From positions 434,001 through 498,000 of the forward strand of contig OZ220699.1 in the NCBI GenBank assembly GCA_965116565.1: a stretch of DNA of 64,000 nucleotides, read 5' to 3'. Of the stretch, positions 1 through 8,662 are shown piece after piece; the stretch's first letter is position 1; every line of letters begins with the position of its first letter. Below the pieces are notes generated by a model. The model searched no databases, was not told the origin of the DNA, and saw only the letters and a program-made list of their open reading frames with translations. A program made the position numbers and the translations under genes. The stretch is from Bin87 sp965116565. Lineage in GTDB: Bacteria > Chloroflexota > Dehalococcoidia > Lucifugimonadales > UBA3495.

Positions 1-1
1 C

Positions 2-118
2 CGCATCAGTCAGTCCATCCACGGGATGCAGCGACTCATGGACGGCGGCCTCAACGAGATCATCGACCGCCTGATTGCGGATGACCAGGAGCGCGGGTTG
101 GCCGCAATCTCCACCTGA
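2..118 (+). CDS. prfA: Peptide chain release factor 1, C-terminal end (5' truncated by window)
   Basis: The reading frame open from base 2 ends at a TGA and encodes the last 38 residues, including GGLNEIIDRLIADDQ, which matches the C-terminal helix of RF1-type class I release factors. The GGQ and anticodon-mimic domains lie outside the window. prmC, whose product methylates the release-factor GGQ glutamine, follows about 520 bases later, a classic prfA-prmC order that supports the call. Only the tail is visible, so RF2 cannot be formally excluded. Confidence 0.7.
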   Translation, partial: RISQSIHGMQRLMDGGLNEIIDRLIADDQERGLAAIST

Positions 119-238
119 CGCTGACGAAGCAGGGCCCTCTCCCACGGCGGGTATTCCATCCGCCTGTGGCGGAAGAGAGCCAGCGTGAAGGCGGTATCGG
201 TGTCGGGCTAATCCCGCAGGTATGAGTTACCATTTGCC

Positions 239-616
239 ATGACTCCAGTTCAGGACCACGCTGCCATTTTCGCCGACGCCCGCGATGTGCACTCACAGGC
301 GGTTGAGAGGTTGGAGCATGGCGACATACGGGATGCGGCGGAAAAGGCTTGGTGCGCCACCAAGCGCGCCACCGACGCCCTGATCCTGGCCCGGACCGGC
401 GAGGAACCCGAGACCACCGGCATGACCACTGAGGGCTTATTGGCGCTGGCCATGCGATCGGATACTTTCGAAAATCTGGTCGGCCGATACTTCACTCGGA
501 TCAGCTATCTGCACGGGACCTGCTTCCATAACGGGATGTGCGGGCCGGATACCGAACGCCGCATCCGAGAAACGGCCGACTACATCCACGACGCCGAGCG
601 CCTGGCGTCCTCGTAA
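239..616 (+). CDS. HEPN-like (PaREP1-type) hypothetical protein
   Basis: A 125-residue, mostly helical protein. Residues 30-60 (AAEKAWCATKRATDALIL and following) resemble the first helices of HEPN/PaREP1-like proteins, in which a helical bundle with a conserved polar patch either binds nucleotides or acts as an RNase. The canonical RxxxxH of nuclease HEPN domains is not seen, so no activity is claimed. It lies between prfA and prmC on the same strand and ends 26 bases before prmC, so it is probably co-transcribed with it. The family link is by sequence pattern only. Confidence 0.5.
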   Translation: MTPVQDHAAIFADARDVHSQAVERLEHGDIRDAAEKAWCATKRATDALILARTGEEPETTGMTTEGLLALAMRSDTFENLVGRYFTRISYLHGTCFHNGMCGPDTERRIRETADYIHDAERLASS

Positions 617-641
617 GCGACCCTCGCGTTTTCCATCGTTC

Positions 642-1520
642 ATGCCCAGCCTACGCGACGTAATCCAGGCGACCCACCGCACGCTGGATGCGGCCGGCAT
701 ACCCGACGCCCGGCTCGAGGCCGAGGTCATGGTGATGGACGTCATGCGGATGCCCCGCCAGGCCATCTTCGCCGAGCAGGAAACCCAGGTCGGCGCCCAG
801 CAGGAGGCCCAACTCGCCGCCATCGTCGAGCGACGCCTCACCCGTGAGCCCCTGGCCTACATCCTCAACTACCGCGAGTTCTACGGCGTCAACCTGCTGG
901 TCAACCCGGACGTGCTCATCCCCCGTCCCGAAACCGAGACCCTGGTGGAACACGCCCTGTTCATGGCCCTGATGGGCATGGAGAGCCGCGAACTGGTCAT
1001 CGCTGATGTTGGCACCGGCACGGGCGCCATCGCCGTCAACCTCGCCATCCACCTGCCCGCTGCCCGCATTTACGCCAGCGACGCGTTCGACCCCACGCTC
1101 GACGTGGCCGCCTACAACGTGAGGATGCACAACGTCGCCGACCGCGTCAGGCTCCTCAAAGGCGACCTGCTGGAATCGTTGCCCGAGCCGGTGGATGTTA
1201 TCGCCGCCAACCTGCCCTACCTGCCCACCGACCGCATCCCGACCCTGCAGCCGGAAATCCAATGGGAGCCCGTGGCGGCCCTTGATGGTGGCCCCGACGG
1301 TCTCGACCACATCCGCCGCCTGATCGTCCAGGCCGCCGAGCCTGACCGGCTCAAACCCCACGGCGTCATCCTGCTGGAAATGGACCCCGAGCAGATGGAC
1401 GAAGCGCGACGCCTGGCGTCAGACACGTTCCCCGACGCCGAAATCACGGTGGAACCCGATCTGGCCGGCCGCGACCGCGTGCTCTCCGTCAGCCTCGCCG
1501 GCGGTTACGACGGATACTGA
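642..1520 (+). CDS. prmC: Peptide chain release factor N5-glutamine methyltransferase
   Basis: A 292-residue cytosolic SAM-dependent methyltransferase that modifies the Gln of the release-factor GGQ loop. The N-terminal helical domain (about residues 1-85) carries RREPLAYI-like features, followed by PRPETE (94-99), the SAM-binding motif VGTGTG (123-128) and the catalytic-loop motif. That last motif reads NLPY (190-193) rather than the usual NPPY; the Asn and Tyr that contact the target amide are kept. It sits downstream of prfA. Its stop overlaps the convergent P450 gene by 16 bases. Confidence 0.9.
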   Translation: MPSLRDVIQATHRTLDAAGIPDARLEAEVMVMDVMRMPRQAIFAEQETQVGAQQEAQLAAIVERRLTREPLAYILNYREFYGVNLLVNPDVLIPRPETETLVEHALFMALMGMESRELVIADVGTGTGAIAVNLAIHLPAARIYASDAFDPTLDVAAYNVRMHNVADRVRLLKGDLLESLPEPVDVIAANLPYLPTDRIPTLQPEIQWEPVAALDGGPDGLDHIRRLIVQAAEPDRLKPHGVILLEMDPEQMDEARRLASDTFPDAEITVEPDLAGRDRVLSVSLAGGYDGY

Positions 1521-2953
1521 GCTGCAGCGGGCGTCGCCGCTGCCCGTTCGTGCTTCTCTGCGCGTTTTTCCAGGAACATGGGCATCCCGCCCCTGGGGCG
1601 CAGGGAAACCAACGGCATCAACTCCACCCTGTGGCCGGGGTCGTGGCGCATTGTCCAGCGCTGGCCCAGCGTTGCCAGGATCAGTATCGCCTCCATCCAG
1701 GCGAAGCCCTCCCCGATGCACAGGCGCGGGCCGCCTCCAAACGGATAGTAGGCGAACCGCGGCAGACTTTCCTTGAACTCCGGCGTCCAGCGGTCCGGCC
1801 TGAACTCCATGGGATGGTCAAACCACCGGGGATCCCGCTGAACAATCAGTTGCGGCGCAACCAGGCCCGCTCCGGCGGGAATTTGCCACCCGCCCAGCGT
1901 GATGGGTTGAAAGGTCATGCGCCCCGTGGACCAGATTGGCGGGTACAGCCGCATCGACTCCGTGAGCACCCGTTCGGTGAACGACAGGTTTGGGAGGTCG
2001 TCCGGCGTCGGTGTGCGTCCACCCAAGACTTCATCCACTTCGGCCTGGAACCTGCTCTGGATCTCCGGATGCGTCGCCAGCAGGTACCACGTCCAGGTCA
2101 GCGCCACCGCGGTCGTCTCATGACCGGCGGCGAAGAGCGTGATGGCCTCGTCCCGCACCTGCTGGTCGGTCATCACCGCATCCTCCGGATTATCGGCCTC
2201 CTCATCTCTCACGTTCAGCAACAGCGACAGCAGGTCGTCGCCGTCCAGTCCGGTTCTCCGACGCTGCGCGATCAGGCCGTACACCGTCTCGTCCAGGTAG
2301 GCCAACCCCTGTTTGAACCTGCGGGTGAGGGGCGTCGGCATCCGGTGCAGCATATTCCTGATGGGCAGGGGCTGGTTGCCGCGTACGGTGATGTAGTCGT
2401 TGCTGACCTCAAACGCCTCTCCTATGCGTCTCACCGTATCGGGCGGTTCCAGCCCGAACAGCGTTTTCACGACGATGTGCAGCGTGAGGTCGCTCATCTC
2501 CTGGGCTATGTCAACCCTCACACCGCCCTGCCACCTTTGCTCGTGGCGGCGGGTAAAGTCTGTCATCACATCCGCATAGCCGGCGATGCGGCCGTGGTGA
2601 AACTGAGGTTGCATCAGGCGACGCTGGCGCAGGTGCAGCGGCCCGTCCGCGGTGACCAGTCCGTCGCCCATCAGGTACCGGTACGTACCCGTCATTAAGC
2701 CTCGCCCCACGCTGCGGTGGTTTTCGACATACAGTTCCCTGATCAAGTCCGGATGATTCACCAGGAATAGCAGGATGGGCTTTGTGGACACCGTGGCCAG
2801 GTCTCCGTAACCGGCAGCCTCCCGCAGGAGAGCCAGGGGATCGGACACGTACCGGAGTGATTGCCCAATGATGGGCAGTTCCGGCGGACCAGGCGGCAGT
2901 GAGGACCGGTCAACCACGGGACGCGGAGGATAATCGACGGTACGTGCGTTCAT
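1505..2953 (-). CDS. Cytochrome P450
   Basis: A soluble bacterial P450 of about 482 residues that would hydroxylate a lipophilic substrate using electrons from partner proteins not found nearby. Visible hallmarks are the I-helix AGHETTA, the K-helix ESMR, the proline-rich substrate strip and the heme loop FGGGPRLCIGEGF, whose Cys about 70 residues from the end is the thiolate ligand. Two starts are possible: a first ATG at 2959 and a second at 2953. The second is preferred because AGGAG lies 8 bases before it and too close to the first. Convergent with prmC. The substrate cannot be inferred. Confidence 0.92.
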   Translation of the reverse strand: MNARTVDYPPRPVVDRSSLPPGPPELPIIGQSLRYVSDPLALLREAAGYGDLATVSTKPILLFLVNHPDLIRELYVENHRSVGRGLMTGTYRYLMGDGLVTADGPLHLRQRRLMQPQFHHGRIAGYADVMTDFTRRHEQRWQGGVRVDIAQEMSDLTLHIVVKTLFGLEPPDTVRRIGEAFEVSNDYITVRGNQPLPIRNMLHRMPTPLTRRFKQGLAYLDETVYGLIAQRRRTGLDGDDLLSLLLNVRDEEADNPEDAVMTDQQVRDEAITLFAAGHETTAVALTWTWYLLATHPEIQSRFQAEVDEVLGGRTPTPDDLPNLSFTERVLTESMRLYPPIWSTGRMTFQPITLGGWQIPAGAGLVAPQLIVQRDPRWFDHPMEFRPDRWTPEFKESLPRFAYYPFGGGPRLCIGEGFAWMEAILILATLGQRWTMRHDPGHRVELMPLVSLRPRGGMPMFLEKRAEKHERAAATPAAAQYPS

Positions 2954-3160
2954 CACCATCTCTCCTGATTGCGCACCGAGAAAAGGGCGCAGCAGCGACT
3001 TAACCGGCGGCGGGCCCTGCGTTGAGCCGGGGGATGCGCTTCAATGCAGCCGGTTTATCCGGTTCGAACCGATCTCGACGAAGGCAGCCACAGCGCTCAG
3101 CGTGTGCCTGATTCTGATGTACATGAACCGGGCCGGCGCGCCCCGTCCCGGGGGTGTTTG

Positions 3161-3607
3161 TCAGCCGATGGCTCGATTACTCTGGAGCAGCCAGTTGGCA
3201 TCCAGTTCCAGGTCATCGCGGCAGATTTTGATGAAGTCGCCCACATCGCCAATGTAGGGCGCCTCTCCGCGGCAGCAGCGCAGATATTCGACCACCAACG
3301 CCAGGTTGATCGCTCCGGACGTGTCGGTGAAGGGAGATTCGCCTACCCCGGCCAGCTCGGTGAGTTCCCATCTGCCCGGACCGGTGCCCTGGTTGTTGAA
3401 CCAATCGCGCTTGAGCACGCCGTCAACGTCGGGTTTACGTTCGCCCATGGCCAGTTCCACCGCCTGCCAGAGGTGGGCGCGTCGGATCGGCTCGCCACGC
3501 GTAACCAGCACGTCGCGAATGATCTTGCTCGCCATCAGCGTGATGTTGTCGTCCGACCTGACGGCGTATTCGGGATCTTCGTTGTAGTCGGAGGAAGGGG
3601 ATGCCAT
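3161..3607 (-). CDS. Hypothetical protein, possible winged-helix domain
   Basis: A 148-residue protein of unknown function. AGGAG is placed 7 bases before the ATG, which favours this strand over overlapping frames on the other. The middle (about residues 45-85, with RRAHLWQAVE and GRWELTE) resembles the short winged-helix modules often found at the N terminus of restriction- or regulation-associated proteins, where a Trp-Glu-Leu strand ends the wing. No catalytic motif is seen. It precedes the P450 gene on the same strand with a gap of about 200 bases, so co-transcription is possible but not shown. Confidence 0.6.
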   Translation of the reverse strand: MASPSSDYNEDPEYAVRSDDNITLMASKIIRDVLVTRGEPIRRAHLWQAVELAMGERKPDVDGVLKRDWFNNQGTGPGRWELTELAGVGESPFTDTSGAINLALVVEYLRCCRGEAPYIGDVGDFIKICRDDLELDANWLLQSNRAIG

Positions 3608-4082
3608 GGGTGCTCCTCGTGCTGGGAAGTGATACGTTTATGTTGCCCGACGATGTGGCCGGCGTCAAGGCTCGGCGCCGCTATCGGCATGGTCAAGGGA
3701 TGCTCAAACCGTTGACAAGCAGGCATCCCCCAACTACCACGAAGGTGCGCGGAGTGGTCGGAGAACGTTCCCCTGTTTAAGGGGTGGACGCCGGACATAA
3801 CCCGCGCTTTCTGTATGCCGTGGCGACACCTGTCACCAAAATTCGTTTGCGGGTTGTCATCCGCTCACGGCTGAAGTTGAGATGGAGACTATACAGGCTG
3901 TCGGTGATTGAACGAGTGTCCGACGCCACCAGCGCACCGATGCCATAGATGGGCTGCTGCCCGGGCGAACCCGAAAGCACTCCGGTCTCGGCAATGAAGA
4001 CGGGACAGACCTCCATACCGCTCAACGATTGACGCAGATGCAGCGGGCAGGCTGAGGCTCCACGCCGGCCCGCCCGTTCGCA
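3608..4082. other. Intergenic stretch without a supported gene
   Basis: This 475-base stretch holds only short open frames lacking a ribosome binding site or recognisable motifs. One minus-strand frame (3777-4025) is the longest and looks random. No tRNA, hairpin terminator or repeat was recognised. It may be a decayed gene or spacer before the selenoprotein gene's 3' end. Confidence 0.5.
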
Positions 4083-5603
4083 TCACAACCCCGTGATCTC
4101 CAGCGTCCGCACCTCGTCGGCTTCAAGATCCGCGATCCTGATGGCGTGGTTATTGGTGTCCGCGATGTAGAGCAGCGGCTGCCGGCCATTCTCGAAAACG
4201 GCGAAGCTGAGGCCGCTCGGTTCGCTGAACGTCGCCAGCCTGCCCGCGCCGTCGTGCAGGCCCATCGCGCCGGAACCCAGCACCGTCTGCACCGAGCGGG
4301 TCAGGGGCAGCACCTTCTTGATCTTGTGGTTATAGGTGTCGGCAATGAACAGTTCGCCATTGTGCCATTCGATGCCGATCGGGTGCTGGAGCCGCACATT
4401 GTGCTCCACGCCGTCCCGGTCCCCGAATGCAAACAGGTCAATGCCCACCAGCGTCGCCACGCGTCCCGTGGTCGGGTCGATGCCCGCGCTTCGCACGCTG
4501 CTGGTTTCCGAGTCCGCAAAGTAAAGGATGGGACTTTCGGCCCGGTCCTTGCCCACCACGATACCGCTGGGCTGGGCCAGCGTCGCCTGGGCCAAGGGCC
4601 CGTTGTCGATACTCTCGCCACCGGTGCCGGCATGTGGGCAGACCAGCCCATCGGACAGCGACAGCCGCCACAATTGGTGAGTGCCCGCCATGGCTATGTA
4701 CAGCGTGCCCTCGTGGTGCGCCAGGTCCCACGGGCTGCTCAGGGCGATCTGGGCGCCTGGCCCCGAGGCCCGACGGTCGTGTCCCTGCTGCCCCGTGCCG
4801 GCGATGGTATCCACGGTGCCGGCGGTGAGGTTGACCCGGCGGATGGCGTGGTTCTCGGTGTCGGCCACGTACAGGGTATCGCCCACCAGTTCCATGCCCT
4901 GCGGATGGTTGAATGCAGCGCTGGCATAGTTCCCGTCCGCGAAATCCTCCGCTCCCGAACCAACTACGGCCTGCACCTGTCCATCCAGGTTGGTGATGAC
5001 GATGCGGTTGTGGTTGGTGTCGGCGATGAACAGGCGGTTCCCCGCTCCGTCCGCCAGCACTTTGCCCGGGAAAGCCAGCGCGGTCTCCTGTACGGCCTCC
5101 GGATTGAGACCAAGGCTGCGCCGGTCGATCATGCCCTGCTCGTCAAACTCGGCGATCATGCGGCCCAACAGATCATCAAAGGCCTCGTAGGGCAGCTCGC
5201 CCTCGTGCTTGCCGATGACCTTTCCCTCCGGATCAACGAACATGAGGGTGGGCCAGGCACGGCACGCGTACTGCCGCCACACCTCGAACTCGGCATCGTT
5301 GACGATGGGGTGTTTCAACTCATAGCGCTGGGCCGCCAGCAGCACGTTGTCAGCGTATTTCTCGTTGGGGAACTTGGCGGAATGGACCCCAATGACCACC
5401 AACTCGTCCGCGTATTTCTCTTCCATCTTCCGCAACTGCGGAAACACGTGCACGCAGTTGATTCAACAGTAGGTCCAGAAATCGATGATGACCACCTTGC
5501 CCCGCAGGTCGGCCATGCTGAGAGGGCGGTCGGTGTTGATCCATTCGACGCTGTCGGGAAAATCCGGCGCGTTGACGGTGCCGGCAAAGGACTGGGTGGC
5601 CAT
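4083..5603 (-). CDS. Thioredoxin-fold/NHL-repeat selenoprotein (in-frame TGA = Sec47)
   Basis: Read through one TGA (5463-5465), this frame encodes 506 residues. It starts at an ATG with GGAGG 8 bases upstream. Residues 1-130 form a thioredoxin fold whose redox motif reads Y-C-U-I-N-C, so Sec47 and Cys50 form UxxC; the homologous position is Cys in the NHLRC2-type family (YCCINC). NHL repeats with VADTxNHxI-like blades (ADTNHNRI, ADTENHAI, ADTYNHKI, ADTNNHAI) fill residues 150-500 as a beta-propeller. Likely a cytosolic thiol oxidoreductase with a scaffold domain; no signal peptide is seen. Without Sec decoding the product would end at residue 46, before the propeller. The substrate is unknown. 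Confidence 0.88.
5428..5465 (-). promoter_or_regulatory. Bacterial SECIS element of the thioredoxin/NHL gene
   Basis: The TGA at 5463-5465 is followed, after 19 nt, by a 6-bp perfect stem (5438-5443 with 5428-5433) closed by an AGUU tetraloop. A short apical stem-loop 16-37 nt after the UGA with a G near the start of the loop is the bacterial SECIS pattern read by SelB. It lies inside the coding sequence, as expected for bacteria. Confidence 0.75.
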
Positions 5604-5681
5604 GGTCTATGCCTCCATAAGATTGGTTCGGTCACCCCGACTCCTGCCGGAACGACGGTTGAGGGGTAGTTGCGTGGGGCG

Positions 5682-6206
5682 TCAGGCCGGCGGCTGCGAC
5701 TCGAAGGCCAGGGTGGCGTGGCGCATGAATATCGAGCCGACGGGCTCGCCCAGCGGGGCGTTGGCGACCAGGACGGCGATGACGTGCTCCTGTCCCGGCT
5801 GTCCCGGCTCCTCAACGAGGACGCGCTTGGGCGTGTTGTTGCCGGTGACCACGCCGATGTTGCGGTCGATCTTCCCGTCGATGAATACCTCACCGTAGTT
5901 GTCCACGTTGGTCTCGAACCACACGCGGCAGGTGTTCACATCCTGACCCTTCACGGTCTCGGGCATGGTGAACCGGAGGCGGTACCAGGCAAATGTGAAG
6001 CCAACGGAATAGCGCTTCTGGAAGTCGGAGCCGCTCTCCCATCCGGAATCGTCATAGTCGGGCAGACGGGCATTGCTGCCCAGCTTCTCGGCGACCAGGC
6101 CCTGGTTGGGCTCGCCCGGTTCCAGGCCTTGCGCCACGCGCCAGCCGTCGGACTTGATGACGGCCAGGTCCTCTTTCTGTTCAAGGTCAAGGGCTACTCG
6201 GGGCAT
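5682..6206 (-). CDS. Galactose-binding-like jelly-roll protein
   Basis: A 174-residue protein with no signal peptide. Residues 55-165 have the pattern of the beta-sandwich found in the sugar-binding domain of glycosyl hydrolase family 2: DSGWE, then FAWYRLRFTMPE, VWFETNVDNYGEVFIDGK and a late conserved strand. It has no catalytic domain, so a binding role is inferred. Strong GGAG 8 bases before the ATG. Same strand as the downstream selenoprotein gene (78-base gap) and as the dienelactone hydrolases upstream. Confidence 0.65.
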   Translation of the reverse strand: MPRVALDLEQKEDLAVIKSDGWRVAQGLEPGEPNQGLVAEKLGSNARLPDYDDSGWESGSDFQKRYSVGFTFAWYRLRFTMPETVKGQDVNTCRVWFETNVDNYGEVFIDGKIDRNIGVVTGNNTPKRVLVEEPGQPGQEHVIAVLVANAPLGEPVGSIFMRHATLAFESQPPA

Positions 6207-6290
6207 TGGAATACTCCTTGCTGTTGGTTGGTTAGCGAGATTGGTCAGGAGACCCGGGTAAAGCGGCCCAGGGCCGGGTCAGCCTGGATT

Positions 6291-6416
6291 TCATTCTTGG
6301 GCGCGCCCTGGCTTTGTAGCATACTTGGCGATGATGGCGTCAACAAATGGCTTGAGAACGCGTTCGGCCAACTCGATGCGAACTCCCTCCGCGACGCAGC
6401 CGGGATTTTCGTTCAT
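6291..6416 (-). CDS. Possible small protein (41 aa)
   Basis: A short frame with coding-like composition (ELAERVLKPFVDAIIAKYA) in the 270-base gap between the jelly-roll gene and the first dienelactone hydrolase. It predicts one amphipathic helix. No ribosome binding site is evident, so it could equally be the remnant of a longer gene. No family recognised. Confidence 0.25.
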   Translation of the reverse strand: MNENPGCVAEGVRIELAERVLKPFVDAIIAKYATKPGRAQE

Positions 6417-6476
6417 GACATTGTCTGCCGGCGGCGAGGCAAACCGGAATCAGGCAGGCCGCCGGCGGAGGGATGG

Positions 6477-7202
6477 CTAGGCTTTGAGGTGCTCGGCGAA
6501 GAACTCCAGGGTCCGCGGCCACGACCGGTCGGCCGCCTCTTTCTGGTAGCGCGGGCCGGTGAAGTCCATGAAGGCATGGTCTGCGTCGCGGTACACATAG
6601 AACTGGTGCTGCTTGCCCAGTCGGTTCAACTCCTCGTCGAACTTCCGCATGTCGTCCTGCGACGGGTTCTCGTCAACCTCTCCGAAGTGGAACAGCATGG
6701 GGCAGTTGATATTGGCGGCAAGTTCGAATGGGGGCGTTTCGCCGGCGCCCCAGGTCACCAGCAGGTTGCCGCCGTAGTAGGGGGCGACGGCGTTGATGTG
6801 GGGATTGCTGGCGGCGCCCAGCCAGGCCACGCGGCCTCCCATGCAGAACCCGGTGATGCCGATGCGGTCGCTGACGGCATCGTGGTTGCGCAGCCAGTCA
6901 ACGGTGGCGCCGATGTCCGCGACGATATCAGGGTCGCTCAGCACGTCCCAGGGACGCGGGCGCGGGTCGGCGTTCATCACCTCGTCGGAGTTGCGGTGGT
7001 ACAGGTTGGGCGCGACGGCGGCGTAGCCCTCGGCGGCCAGCCGGTCGCAGATGGTGCGGATGAACTCATCCACTCCTCCGCCGTGCTGGGAGACGATTAC
7101 GGCCGGATAGGGCGCGGTGAAGCCGGCGCTGCTTGAGGGCACGCTGGCATACATGTCCATCTCGCTGCCGTCAACGGTTAGCTTTTCCCAGAAACTGGCC
7201 AT
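6477..7202 (-). CDS. Dienelactone hydrolase family protein (copy 1)
   Basis: A 241-residue cytosolic alpha/beta hydrolase of the dienelactone hydrolase family, which opens lactone or ester bonds in ring-cleavage products. The triad is complete: Cys120 in the nucleophile elbow GFCMGG, Asp177 in GEVDENPS and His209 in DADHAF. AGGAGG precedes the ATG by 7 bases. The adjacent gene upstream is a close paralogue, so this is a tandem duplication; the most visible difference is a shorter, differently composed loop around residue 75. The physiological substrate is unknown. Confidence 0.9.
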   Translation of the reverse strand: MASFWEKLTVDGSEMDMYASVPSSSAGFTAPYPAVIVSQHGGGVDEFIRTICDRLAAEGYAAVAPNLYHRNSDEVMNADPRPRPWDVLSDPDIVADIGATVDWLRNHDAVSDRIGITGFCMGGRVAWLGAASNPHINAVAPYYGGNLLVTWGAGETPPFELAANINCPMLFHFGEVDENPSQDDMRKFDEELNRLGKQHQFYVYRDADHAFMDFTGPRYQKEAADRSWPRTLEFFAEHLKA

Positions 7203-7239
7203 GACGATACCTCCTGTTGTGGCTTGGATCGTTGATGAC

Positions 7240-7268
7240 GTAGGGGCGGATTTGAAATCCGCTCCTAC
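7240..7268. repeat. GC-armed palindrome between the paralogous hydrolases
   Basis: A 29-base near-perfect inverted repeat (arms GTAGGGGCGGATTT and AAATCCGCTCCTAC, one mismatch) lies in the 73-base spacer between the two dienelactone hydrolase genes. It can form a stable hairpin in RNA. Related palindromes with GGGGC/GCCCC arms occur at 20529, 21761, 29183, 31073 and 59619. Confidence 0.75.
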
Positions 7269-7275
7269 AATACCA

Positions 7276-8016
7276 CTACGCTTTCAGGTGCTGTGCGAAG
7301 AACTCCAGGGTTCGGGGCCACGACGCCACCGCCGCGGCCTCGTTGTATCGGCCGCCGGCAGGGTTCATGAAGGCGTGGTCGGCGTCCGGATAGGTGTGGA
7401 AGGCGTGAGCCTTGCCCAGCCGCGATAGCTCGGCATCCAGCTTTTTCATGTCGTCCTGAGACGGGTTCGCGTCGATGGCGCCGAAGTGGAAAAGCATCGG
7501 ACAGTTGATGCTGTCGGCGATGTCGAAGGGCGGCGTCTCGCCGGCGCCCCAGGTGGTCATGAGGTTGCCGCCGTAGTACGGGACCACGGCCTTGAAGTTG
7601 GGGTTGCTGGCGGCGGCGAGCCATGCCACGCGCCCGCCCATGCAGAAGCCGGTCACGCCGATGCGGTCGCTCTGCACCGCATCATGATTTATCAGCCATT
7701 CCACGGTGGCGTTGACGTCCGCGACTATATCGGGGTCGCTCAGCAACGTGGCCGGAGCCGGGCGCGGGCCGCCGGCGGCGGAAGCGGCAATCGCTTCCTC
7801 ACTGTGCCGGTGGTACAGGTTGGGCGCCACGGCGGCGTATCCCTCGGCGGCCAGCCGGTCGCAGATATCCTGTATGAACTCGTCAACGCCGGTGGCGTGC
7901 TGCGCCACCACCACCGCCGGGAACGGCGCGCTGAAGCCTGCGCTGCTCGACGGCACGCTGGCGTACATATCCATCTCTGCGCCGTCAACGTTGATCTTTT
8001 CCCAAAAACTTGCCAT
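7276..8016 (-). CDS. Dienelactone hydrolase family protein (copy 2)
   Basis: A 246-residue paralogue of the next gene downstream, sharing the same first residues (MASFWEK), the GFCMGG elbow (Cys125), Asp182 and His214. By eye roughly three quarters of positions agree. It begins after a GAGG-type site and is separated from its paralogue by one palindrome. The most divergent part is the loop at residues 70-90, which here is longer and rich in Ala/Gly/Pro and may change substrate access. Likely the same operon as the paralogue and perhaps the three small membrane genes before it. Confidence 0.9.
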   Translation of the reverse strand: MASFWEKINVDGAEMDMYASVPSSSAGFSAPFPAVVVAQHATGVDEFIQDICDRLAAEGYAAVAPNLYHRHSEEAIAASAAGGPRPAPATLLSDPDIVADVNATVEWLINHDAVQSDRIGVTGFCMGGRVAWLAAASNPNFKAVVPYYGGNLMTTWGAGETPPFDIADSINCPMLFHFGAIDANPSQDDMKKLDAELSRLGKAHAFHTYPDADHAFMNPAGGRYNEAAAVASWPRTLEFFAQHLKA

Positions 8017-8024
8017 GGTTTACC

Positions 8025-8240
8025 TCATCCTCCGGTATCGATTTCGTTTCGGGCAGCCCAAGCCTGCTTGAATATCCAGTTCAGGATTGAGCTGATGACA
8101 AGCAGTATCAATGCCGCTCCGATGATGCCGAGCGCTGGGATCCCGCCGATTTCAAACACTGTTTCGGCGGCATAGTCCAGACTGACCATGACCACTCCAA
8201 AGAAGAACAGCACAATCCAGATGGCATACAGAGTGTTCAT
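8025..8240 (-). CDS. Small membrane protein (71 aa)
   Basis: Two hydrophobic helices (about residues 5-25 and 38-58) joined by an acidic loop, with a short basic tail. The ATG lies one base after the stop of the preceding gene (GC TGA C ATG), so translation is probably coupled; no independent Shine-Dalgarno is seen. Last of three tiny membrane genes in a row. No family recognised. Confidence 0.6.
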   Translation of the reverse strand: MNTLYAIWIVLFFFGVVMVSLDYAAETVFEIGGIPALGIIGAALILLVISSILNWIFKQAWAARNEIDTGG

Positions 8241-8241
8241 G

Positions 8242-8424
8242 TCAGCTGTCCAGTTCAGCGAATACTGCAATGACCACCAACGTAATAGAGACGCCGATCA
8301 GGCCCATCAGCGTCGCGAAGGAGGCGGCCCACAGCGGCCCCTCATCCAGCACTGCAAAGAAAGCCAGGCAGAAAAACCCGACCCCGGTTGCCCCGGAGCA
8401 AACCCATCGGGCGAGGCTATTCAT
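8242..8424 (-). CDS. Small membrane protein (60 aa)
   Basis: Two predicted membrane helices (about residues 9-26 and 32-55) separated by LDEGP. GGAGG sits 8 bases before the ATG. Its start overlaps the stop of the preceding small gene (ATGA), and the next gene starts one base after its own stop, so the three form a tight translational unit. No family recognised. Confidence 0.6.
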   Translation of the reverse strand: MNSLARWVCSGATGVGFFCLAFFAVLDEGPLWAASFATLMGLIGVSITLVVIAVFAELDS

Positions 8425-8612
8425 TTGCGTGCCTCCGTGCTGCGGTATGCGATGACCATGAGGGCGACCAGCAAAACGCCGGCCGTGCCTGCCAGAACGG
8501 CCGACAGGAGCGCTCGTAGAAATCCCAAGTCCTGCGTTGCCGAAAAAGTCATCCCCGCCGCCGCAAACCCCACGAGGACTGCCAACACCAATGCTGTGAT
8601 TTTCAGTTTCAT
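8421..8612 (-). CDS. Small membrane protein (63 aa)
   Basis: A signal-like first helix (residues 3-22, ending in AAAG) and a second helix (residues 33-57), then a short polar tail. First gene of the coupled trio. GAGG lies 11 bases before the ATG. No known family; the arrangement suggests subunits of one small membrane assembly, which is inference. Confidence 0.55.
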   Translation of the reverse strand: MKLKITALVLAVLVGFAAAGMTFSATQDLGFLRALLSAVLAGTAGVLLVALMVIAYRSTEARK

Positions 8613-8662
8613 GGTCTGGCAATCCTCGCGCGAGCGACTGCGTCTCGTTGGCGGCGTTTATC

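Noticed and set aside
3044..3715. 223-codon plus-strand open frame
   Set aside because: The minus-strand frame has a proper ribosome binding site and better protein-like composition.
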